A DNA stretch of 13,429 nt. Origin: Mycobacterium sp. (GTDB lineage Bacteria > Actinomycetota > Actinomycetes > Mycobacteriales > Mycobacteriaceae). Below, piece by piece: positions 1 to 6,033 of this stretch. A program made the position numbers and the translations under genes. Position 1 is the stretch's first letter; each line of letters opens with the position of its first letter. Where the stretch lies: assembly GCA_018500005.2 (NCBI GenBank), contig JAHBAP020000173.1, positions 1-13,429 of the forward strand. The letters run 5' to 3'. The notes beneath the pieces are model-generated. The model was given only the letters and a program-made list of their open reading frames with translations, was not told the DNA's origin and did not search any database.

Positions 1-1
1 C

Positions 2-337
2 CCCCGGCTCGCGCACCCCGACCCGCCGCAACCGGAGGCAGGCCCAGATGACCTGATCGCCAAGTTCCGGTCGCTGTTCGGAGACGGGATCGTCTTCGAA
101 ACCGAAACCCTCGGCGGCGCTGAGGATATGCGCACGCTCGATGCGACCGTGCTTGCCGGCATCATCCCGGCGACATTGGCCGGCCTGGACAGCGGCGAGA
201 GCATCGTGGCGACATCCGGACGATGGCTGACAGCGCAGTACCGCCAAGGTGCCTTGCGCCGCATCTTCGTCCTGCCCCCGGACCCCGGCTCGGCGGCGCT
301 CAAGGCATGGCGGGAGGTACTGCGCCAGCATGGTTGA
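2..337 (+). CDS. C-terminal part of unrecognised protein upstream of the reverse transcriptase (5' end outside window)
   Basis: The frame is open from the left edge to a TGA at 335-337, giving 111 visible residues, so the true start lies outside the window. An ATG at 128 exists, but the reading frame and protein-like composition continue upstream of it (for example DDLIAKFRSLFGDG), so 128 is probably internal. I do not recognise the domain. The visible part looks like a soluble mixed alpha/beta fold: no signal peptide, no long hydrophobic run, no cysteines, and an end in a basic amphipathic helix (LKAWREVLRQHG). Its last 8 bases overlap the start of the reverse transcriptase gene, whose ribosome-binding site lies inside this frame, so the two are very likely translationally coupled and co-transcribed. 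A functional partnership with the RT is inferred from this arrangement only. Coding status is fairly sure; function is unknown. Confidence 0.62.
   Translation, partial: PRLAHPDPPQPEAGPDDLIAKFRSLFGDGIVFETETLGGAEDMRTLDATVLAGIIPATLAGLDSGESIVATSGRWLTAQYRQGALRRIFVLPPDPGSAALKAWREVLRQHG
313..318 (+). promoter_or_regulatory. Ribosome-binding site that decides the RT start
   Basis: GGAGGT lies 11 bases before the ATG at 330 and is the only good Shine-Dalgarno match near the start of the reverse transcriptase. An upstream in-frame ATG at 249 has no comparable site and would overlap the preceding gene by 89 bases. The site therefore supports 330 as the start and coupling to the upstream frame. Confidence 0.6.
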
Positions 338-1691
338 AGACGTCAGGGTTGAACCGGTTGACGTTGAACCGGTAGATGTAGCCCGGGCACTCGCCGATCC
401 GCGCACCTACGACGAGGCGATCCTGCGGATCTTCGATAAACGCCGTCAGCGCGGACAGGCATTCACCGAGATCCAACCGGGTGTGACGTACTTCGACACC
501 GCCACCGGTCGGCGAACGCTCTCCCGCGCGTTATCCCGAAGCGTCGCAGCGGGGACCTACCGGCCGCAGCCGGTGGATCTGTGGTTCCTGGAGAGCAAGG
601 GCAAGACCCGGGCCGCGCATATGCCTCGATTCACCGACCACGTCATCGGTTCGGCTCTCTACCAACTGCTCTCCCGAAACGCCCGGTGCTACGGCCTGCC
701 GGGTGTCTACTCCTACCTTCCCGGACTCACCAATACTGCCGCGATGCGGGCGCTGGCGGCGTTCGTCCGCGCTCATCGGCACCGCTTCGGTCCCGGCGGT
801 CCACCGCTGTATGTACTGCAATCGGATTTCGACCACTACGGTGACGGCCTGCCGGTCGGACCGGATGCACCCTGGTGGCCCCTGCTTCGCGAGGTTTCCG
901 GGCTGGGAAGCCCGAATCAGGTGCTGCCGCAGCGTTTCTGGGATCTGATTTGCGAGCTGATCCGCCCGGTCGTACGCGACTCCGAAGGAGCCGAGTTCAA
1001 CCGGGTGCACGGCGTCCCGATGGGCACTCCCCTGGTACCGCTGCTGTCCAACCTGGCGGTGGTTCCGATGGACCGGGCGGTGCTGGGCGTCGAAGGGATC
1101 TTCTACGCCCGCTACAACGACGACTTCCTGCTCGCCCACCATGACCTCGACGCACTCCACGAGGCGGACAGACGTATCGACGAGGTGCTGGCCGGGCTGG
1201 GTGTCCGACGCAAGCTGACGAAGGAGATCCGCACCGCGCTGAGTCCCACCGGCATGCCGGCCGACCGCGACCCCGCCTATCTGGGTCGCAACCGGATTGA
1301 CTGTCTGGGCCTGTCGGTCAGCTACGCCGGCACGATGACCGTCGGGCCGCATCGACTGAGCCGGTTCATGACCCGGGTTTCCACCCGGATCGATGGATCC
1401 GCCTCGGCCGTACGCGCGATGCCGGTTGCACAACGGGCCGGTCACATCGTCGCGGCGGCCAACGTGATGCTCGACGTCGGTAGTCCGTTTGCCGTTCCGG
1501 GGCTTTCGGCACTCCTGGACACCACCACCGATCGCGGGGTCCTGAAGGATCTGGACTACCGGATCGCCCGCAAGATCGTCCAGTCCGCCACCGGACGGCC
1601 CGGCGTGCGGGGCTTCAGGCTCATCCGGCCGGCGACTCTGTACCGGGAGATGGGACTGACCTCACTTGTCCGACTGCGGAACTTGCGGTAG
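330..1691 (+). CDS. Reverse transcriptase (RNA-directed DNA polymerase) of unassigned, possibly defence-type class
   Basis: The product is 453 residues from the ATG at 330. It shows the order of RT motifs: a basic fingers segment (about 84-103, with ESKGKTR and MPRFTD); motif A (QSDFDHYGDG, catalytic Asp about 166); GVPMGTPLVPLLSN (about 228-241) in place of the usual PQG..SPLL.N motif; the catalytic box FYARYNDDF (YNDD at 262-265); and a motif D lysine region (RKLTKE, about 294-299). A thumb-like helical C-terminus follows, ending in LTSLVRLRNLR. There is no endonuclease, maturase-type zinc finger or integrase domain, and length matches stand-alone bacterial RTs. It is the second gene of a coupled pair and is followed by a strong hairpin terminator. 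The N-terminus carries a tandem VEPVDVEPVDV repeat. RT identity is clear from the motifs. Membership in retron, DGR or unknown-group/DRT lineages cannot be settled by eye; a defence role is inference. Alternatives are a domesticated group II intron-derived RT or a DGR RT with a distant target. Confidence 0.85.
   Translation: MVEDVRVEPVDVEPVDVARALADPRTYDEAILRIFDKRRQRGQAFTEIQPGVTYFDTATGRRTLSRALSRSVAAGTYRPQPVDLWFLESKGKTRAAHMPRFTDHVIGSALYQLLSRNARCYGLPGVYSYLPGLTNTAAMRALAAFVRAHRHRFGPGGPPLYVLQSDFDHYGDGLPVGPDAPWWPLLREVSGLGSPNQVLPQRFWDLICELIRPVVRDSEGAEFNRVHGVPMGTPLVPLLSNLAVVPMDRAVLGVEGIFYARYNDDFLLAHHDLDALHEADRRIDEVLAGLGVRRKLTKEIRTALSPTGMPADRDPAYLGRNRIDCLGLSVSYAGTMTVGPHRLSRFMTRVSTRIDGSASAVRAMPVAQRAGHIVAAANVMLDVGSPFAVPGLSALLDTTTDRGVLKDLDYRIARKIVQSATGRPGVRGFRLIRPATLYREMGLTSLVRLRNLR
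348..377 (+). repeat. Tandem 15-bp repeat (2 copies) near the start of the RT gene
   Basis: GTTGAACCGGTTGAC is followed directly by GTTGAACCGGTAGAT, differing at two of 15 bases. It encodes the in-frame peptide repeat VEPVD-VEPVD just after the start codon. It keeps the frame and precedes the conserved RT fold, so it probably lies in a tolerant N-terminal extension. Confidence 0.8.
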
Positions 1692-1703
1692 CCGGTTGGC
1701 TAC
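1688..1703 (+). other. Hairpin across the RT stop codon
   Basis: GTAGCC and GGCTAC form a perfect 6-bp stem with a GGTT loop. The left arm contains the TAG stop codon (1689-1691). It is too weak and lacks a T-run to be a terminator by itself. It is the first element of a strongly structured 3' region that continues to 1815. Confidence 0.5.
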
Positions 1704-1718
1704 GGTTGCATTCTCTGC

Positions 1719-1815
1719 GGAGGGCGCGGATCCCGCCTTCGGGTGGACACCTGCGAAGGACCACAGAGGCTGCGGCTTTCGGTCCTTCATTTTTTCGTTT
1801 TCCCCCGCGCCCTCC
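1719..1815 (+). ncRNA. Candidate structured RNA flanked by perfect 11-bp inverted repeats
   Basis: GGAGGGCGCGG (1719-1729) is exactly complementary to CCGCGCCCTCC (1805-1815), 75 bases apart. Enclosed are a short CCCG-CCTT-CGGG hairpin (1732-1743) and the stronger GAAGGACC/GGTCCTTC hairpin (1755-1788). The region lies 28 bases after the RT stop and ends 6 bases before the tgt stop on the other strand. Flanking repeats that close a multi-hairpin RNA resemble the a1/a2 design of retron RNAs, although those usually lie upstream of their RT. The outer stem could form only in transcripts that read through the T-run at 1790-1795, or in minus-strand read-through from tgt. Whether it is an RNA gene or simply terminator architecture is open. 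Confidence 0.3.
1755..1796 (+). terminator. Intrinsic terminator after the RT gene
   Basis: GAAGGACC (1755-1762) pairs perfectly with GGTCCTTC (1781-1788). A further four-pair inner stem (AGAG with CTTT, including one G-T wobble) is possible, and ATTTTTTCGTTTT follows the stem directly. The T-run is on the plus strand only, so the element terminates the RT transcript; on the minus strand the stem is not followed by Ts, so it would serve tgt poorly. Confidence 0.75.
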
Positions 1816-1820
1816 ACTTT

Positions 1821-3073
<1,253 letters not shown>

Positions 3074-3154
3074 ACCGCCGCGGAATGGGTATACCGGCAC
3101 GTCAATTGTCATTGGATGCCCCTGACATGGGCCTCCACAACGAAGGGAACCCCC

Positions 3155-3658
3155 GTGGTACGTGGTTTGGTGATCGGCGTCGGGAGCGCCGCGATCATGG
3201 TGGCCGGCTTGACCGGCTGTTCCAGCAAGAAGTCCGAGGAGAGCGCCGGGCCGTCGAAAGCCGCCAGCAGTTCGCCAGCGGTCACCGCATCGTCGGGATC
3301 GGTCACCGCGCAGGCCGGCGCGGGCACCGCCACGGTCACCATCGACGGGAAGCCCAAGGAAATCCAGGGACAGGTCGCCTGCACCACCGCCGCCGGCAGC
3401 TTGAACATCGCCGTCGGTCAGCAGGACACCGGGATCGCGGTGATGATGGCCCCGGACGCCTCGAAGGTGACCTCGGTGGGGCTGGGCAACGTCGACGGTG
3501 TGATGCTCGGCTTCCAGGACGGCGCCCCCGGCGGCAGTGCCTCGGCGACCAAGGACGGTCAGGCCTACACCATCACCGGCACGGCGACCGGGGTCGATAT
3601 GGCGAACCCGATGCAGCCGATGACCAAACCTTTCGAGATCAAGGTCAGCTGTCCGTAG
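3155..3658 (+). CDS. lpqH: LpqH-type 19 kDa lipoprotein antigen homologue
   Basis: The start is GTG at 3155, with GAAGGGA 7 bases upstream. It gives a 167-residue product with a proper lipoprotein signal peptide: MVRGLVIGVG, a hydrophobic core, then the lipobox LTGC with the lipidated Cys22. A Ser/Ala/Thr-rich linker (23-60) leads to the conserved beta domain with the family signatures VACTTAAG, SVGLGNVDGV, SATKDG and ITGTATGVDMANPM. Cys76 and Cys166 are placed to form the domain disulfide. The match to mycobacterial LpqH as I know it is strong along the whole length. The protein is expected to be anchored at the cell envelope, where LpqH is an abundant TLR2-active surface antigen in M. tuberculosis. 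Its last 14 bases overlap the end of the convergent acyltransferase gene. In-frame upstream starts such as 3065 would put charged residues before the signal peptide. Confidence 0.92.
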   Translation: MVRGLVIGVGSAAIMVAGLTGCSSKKSEESAGPSKAASSSPAVTASSGSVTAQAGAGTATVTIDGKPKEIQGQVACTTAAGSLNIAVGQQDTGIAVMMAPDASKVTSVGLGNVDGVMLGFQDGAPGGSASATKDGQAYTITGTATGVDMANPMQPMTKPFEIKVSCP

Positions 3659-5069
3659 CGCGTTTGGAGGTGGCGGCGGCGCGCTTGCGACGGGGCGCCG
3701 CCGCCTTCCCGGTGCCCACCGCCCGCTCGAGCTCGCTCAGCGAATCCTCGAGGTGGCCGAGCAGCCGCTGCAGGCTCGGTACGCTGCGCCGGCATCCCAC
3801 CAGACCGAAGTCGAGATTCTCGGCGTTGTTGGTCAACGTGATGTTGAGTGCCTGGCCGTCCAGTGCGATGGACAGCGGATAGTTGCCGTCCAGCCGAGCC
3901 CCGTTCCAGTACAACGGCTCCCGTGAGCCCGGCACGTTGGAGATCACCAGATTGAACGGCGGTGCCGCTGCACCCAGCGCCGGGGAGACCAGTGACAGCA
4001 GCAACGGGGAGACGTTGAACGCGGAGAGCGCCACCTGCTGAAGCTTGGGCAACTCCTTGAACACCGACTTGTTGTTACGCATCGAGAGGGCGACCTCGGC
4101 GAGGCGCTGGGCCGGGTCCTCCACGTTGGTAGCCAGGTTGGCCAGCAGGGCGCCGACCTGGTTACCCCCGCTGGAACTGGAGTCGTCACGCAGACTCACC
4201 GGCACCATCGCGATCAGCGCGCGGTCCGGAAGTGCTTTCTGCTCAATGAGATACGCGCGCAGCGCCCCGCCGCACACGGCCAGCACCACATCGTTGAGGG
4301 TAACCCCGGCGGCTTTTTTGATGGCCGCGAAACGTTCGATCGGCCAGGACTGTGCCGCGACGCGGCGGGCTCCCCCGATCGGGACGTTGAAGATCGTCTT
4401 GGGGGCGCCGACCGGGAGGGTCAACTGTTGCTGCAGCAGTCCCTTGTTGGCCAGGTGCAGCGCGGAGGGACCCAGGCCCAGGACGGATTCGGCCACGCCG
4501 AGCAGCCCTTTGAGCGGCGAACCGCCGGACTTGCCGGCGCCGGACGGACGCCGTCCGTTCAGCGCCCACGGCACCCGGATCTCGTGGTCGTCCGGATCGT
4601 CGGACAGCGAGCGGCGCATCATCCGCATGGCGCTGACGCCGTCGACGAGGGCGTGGTGGATCTTGGTGTACACCGCGATCCGGCCGTCGTTGAGGCCTTC
4701 CACGAGGTGGCTTTCCCATAGCGGACGGTGCCGGTCCAACAGGGTGCCGTGCATGCGCGAGGTCAGCTCGAGCAGTTCGCGCACCCGCCCCGGACTGGGC
4801 AGCGCCGACCGACGCAGGTGGTATTCCAGGTCAAGGTCACGGTCGAAGGCCCACGTCAGGTTGGCGATACCGCCGAGCAGTTCGGCGGGATGCTTGCGGA
4901 ATGTCGGCGCCACATCGTCGCGGGTGATCAATTGCTGGTAGATGTCCCGCAGGAAGTCCGGGCCGGCCCCCTCCGGGGGTTCGAACAACTGCAGGCCTCC
5001 CACGTGCATCGGATGCTCGCGTGATTCCCCCAGCAGGAACATCGAGTCCAGGGGCGATATCAGTTCCAT
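3645..5069 (-). CDS. WS/DGAT-family wax ester synthase / diacylglycerol acyltransferase
   Basis: The 474-residue product is typical in length for the mycobacterial WS/DGAT (Tgs) family, which makes triacylglycerol or wax esters from acyl-CoA at the membrane and lipid bodies. Landmarks are the N-terminal ISPLDSMFLLGES, RPLWE (115-119), the catalytic HHALVDG (138-144, matching HHxxxDG), and the second-domain signature NVPGSREPLYWNG. The C-terminus is a lysine/arginine/alanine-rich tail (GKAAAPRRKRAAATSKRA). The start is well supported: GGAGGG lies 5 bases before the ATG at 5067-5069. It overlaps lpqH tail-to-tail by 14 bases and is divergent from the next gene. Mycobacteria have many paralogues, so no symbol is given. 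Substrate (diacylglycerol versus long-chain alcohol) cannot be read from sequence. Confidence 0.93.
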   Translation of the reverse strand: MELISPLDSMFLLGESREHPMHVGGLQLFEPPEGAGPDFLRDIYQQLITRDDVAPTFRKHPAELLGGIANLTWAFDRDLDLEYHLRRSALPSPGRVRELLELTSRMHGTLLDRHRPLWESHLVEGLNDGRIAVYTKIHHALVDGVSAMRMMRRSLSDDPDDHEIRVPWALNGRRPSGAGKSGGSPLKGLLGVAESVLGLGPSALHLANKGLLQQQLTLPVGAPKTIFNVPIGGARRVAAQSWPIERFAAIKKAAGVTLNDVVLAVCGGALRAYLIEQKALPDRALIAMVPVSLRDDSSSSGGNQVGALLANLATNVEDPAQRLAEVALSMRNNKSVFKELPKLQQVALSAFNVSPLLLSLVSPALGAAAPPFNLVISNVPGSREPLYWNGARLDGNYPLSIALDGQALNITLTNNAENLDFGLVGCRRSVPSLQRLLGHLEDSLSELERAVGTGKAAAPRRKRAAATSKRATDS

Positions 5070-5119
5070 GCGACCCTCCGCTGCTCACGGGGCCTGATTC
5101 CCCTCGGGCGTCGTGGACA

Positions 5120-5142
5120 ACCCTAGTCATCGCCTCGGCGAT
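5120..5142 (-). promoter_or_regulatory. Possible -10 element and palindrome upstream of the acyltransferase
   Basis: On the minus strand, TAGGGT (plus-strand 5120-5125) fits a mycobacterial TANNNT -10 box about 50 bases before the acyltransferase start. Just upstream is the palindrome ATCGCC-TC-GGCGAT (5129-5142), where a repressor would sit between -35 and -10. No good -35 hexamer is visible at the right spacing. The site is a suggestion only. Confidence 0.3.
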
Positions 5143-5193
5143 CCGGGTCGAAAGGCTCTGCCTAAGCGGGCTCCGGGAAAGCATGGTGGACGG

Positions 5194-5712
5194 ATGAGGA
5201 CCGCGCGGGGGCTGCTGGTTTGTTGGGCTGTCCTGGCCGGTTCCGCGGGATGCGCGATCCAGGCCGAACAACCGGTGGCGATGCCCGAGGCTACGACGCC
5301 GACCGCGGTCACCACCGCCGCCGCGCCGACGTCGCCAACCCCGGCCTCGCGGGCCGAAGCCATCCGGGACTGGGAGGTTCGCGCCGGCGACCACTTCAAG
5401 GAATCGGCGACCGCATTGGAAAGGATCTCCGAGGCATCCGACGCCGAGGACGAAGCCGGACTGCTGGCGGGATGCCGACAACTGCACGACACCAATTCCC
5501 TTGGGCTGCAGGATGATCTACCGACTCCGGATCAGAGCCTCACCAATGAGCTGCAGCGGATGATCGACGATATGAACACCGCGACACATGCCTGTCTGCG
5601 CTTCGCGCTGAATCGCAAACCCGCCGAGGCGGAGACCTACCAGAACTATCTGGGGCGTGCGGTCGAACACCTGCAGCGCGCCAAGGTGATGCTCAACGCG
5701 CTGAGGAGATGA
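5194..5712 (+). CDS. Small helical putative lipoprotein, function unknown
   Basis: The product is 172 residues from the ATG at 5194, the only start that puts a signal peptide first (MRTARGLLVCWAVLAGSAGC). Cys20 follows an imperfect lipobox (S-A-G-C, with Ser where Leu is usual), so lipidation is likely but not certain. Then comes a low-complexity Thr/Ala/Pro linker (21-52) typical of mycobacterial envelope lipoproteins, and a mainly alpha-helical domain (53-172) with Cys94 and Cys134, which could form a disulfide outside the membrane. I do not recognise the family and assign no function. The GGTGGA at 5185-5190 is a weak, closely spaced ribosome site. The stop codon abuts that of the next, convergent gene. 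An upstream in-frame ATG at 5113 is rejected because it would bury the signal peptide behind 27 polar residues. Confidence 0.8.
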   Translation: MRTARGLLVCWAVLAGSAGCAIQAEQPVAMPEATTPTAVTTAAAPTSPTPASRAEAIRDWEVRAGDHFKESATALERISEASDAEDEAGLLAGCRQLHDTNSLGLQDDLPTPDQSLTNELQRMIDDMNTATHACLRFALNRKPAEAETYQNYLGRAVEHLQRAKVMLNALRR

Positions 5713-5982
5713 TCAGCGGTGGCCACCACCGCCACCGGGCGAGGCGTTCCAGCCCGGCTCGGCCACCTCGGCCTCGGTCAACTGGTCGCTGGTGTCCGGG
5801 ATGACCGTCGGGACGCAGTTCATCGAGAAGCTGTCGGTGGTGTCGACGATGTCATTGCAACCGGCCAGCACTCGCGGGGCCGGCGCACCCGTCATCGCGG
5901 CAAGCGTCGGGGCCACAGCGAGTGCGGCACCCACCGCCACGCCAAGCAGTTGGCGGCGGCGGGCGGAAATGGTCGGTCCCAT
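5713..5982 (-). CDS. Small exported protein with twin-arginine-like signal, function unknown
   Basis: The start is ATG 5982, with AGGAG 8 bases upstream, giving 89 residues. The N-terminus SARRRQLLG followed by a long hydrophobic Ala/Val/Leu run (12-33) resembles a Tat signal peptide; cleavage near AGAPA is plausible. A perfect lipobox string (LAGC, Cys42) follows, but it lies 9 residues beyond the hydrophobic core behind PAPR, so it is probably fortuitous. The mature part is only about 50 residues, with Cys42 and Cys56 likely bridged, and ends GGGGGHR. The gene begins 49 bases after the stop of the upstream beta-propeller gene on the same strand, suggesting co-transcription. Its stop abuts that of the convergent lipoprotein gene. 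A TTG start at 6000 is possible but sits upstream of the ribosome site. Confidence 0.72.
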   Translation of the reverse strand: MGPTISARRRQLLGVAVGAALAVAPTLAAMTGAPAPRVLAGCNDIVDTTDSFSMNCVPTVIPDTSDQLTEAEVAEPGWNASPGGGGGHR

Positions 5983-6014
5983 GAGGCACTCCTGTGGCAA
6001 ACCCGGTAGGTCGA

Positions 6015-6033
6015 AACCTGGTAGTTCCAGGTT
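6015..6033 (-). terminator. Small hairpin at the end of the beta-propeller gene
   Basis: AACCTGG (6015-6021) and CCAGGTT (6027-6033) make a 7-bp stem with a 5-base loop, overlapping the TAA stop (6032-6034). No T-run follows on the minus strand, so it would be at most a weak terminator or a stabilising/attenuating hairpin between this gene and the small exported protein. Confidence 0.3.

Noticed and set aside
249..329. Upstream ATG for the RT giving 27 extra residues
   Set aside because: It overlaps the preceding gene by 89 bases, lacks a ribosome site, and its extension (MPCAASSSCPRTPARRRS) looks like an out-of-frame translation of that gene.
531..1445. 304-residue open frame on the minus strand opposite the RT gene
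   Set aside because: It lies antisense to clear RT motifs, has low-complexity Gly/Arg/Gln-rich composition and no family resemblance; it is a high-GC shadow frame.
1755..1796. Terminator for tgt
   Set aside because: The T-run follows the stem only on the plus strand; on the minus strand A residues precede it, so it serves the RT transcript.
330..1820. Diversity-generating retroelement
   Set aside because: No adenine-biased template/variable repeat pair and no C-type lectin target gene were found in the window.
3088..3095. GGTATACC as a -10 box for tgt or lpqH
   Set aside because: No acceptable -35 hexamer lies 16-19 bases upstream on either strand, so it is recorded only as a palindrome.
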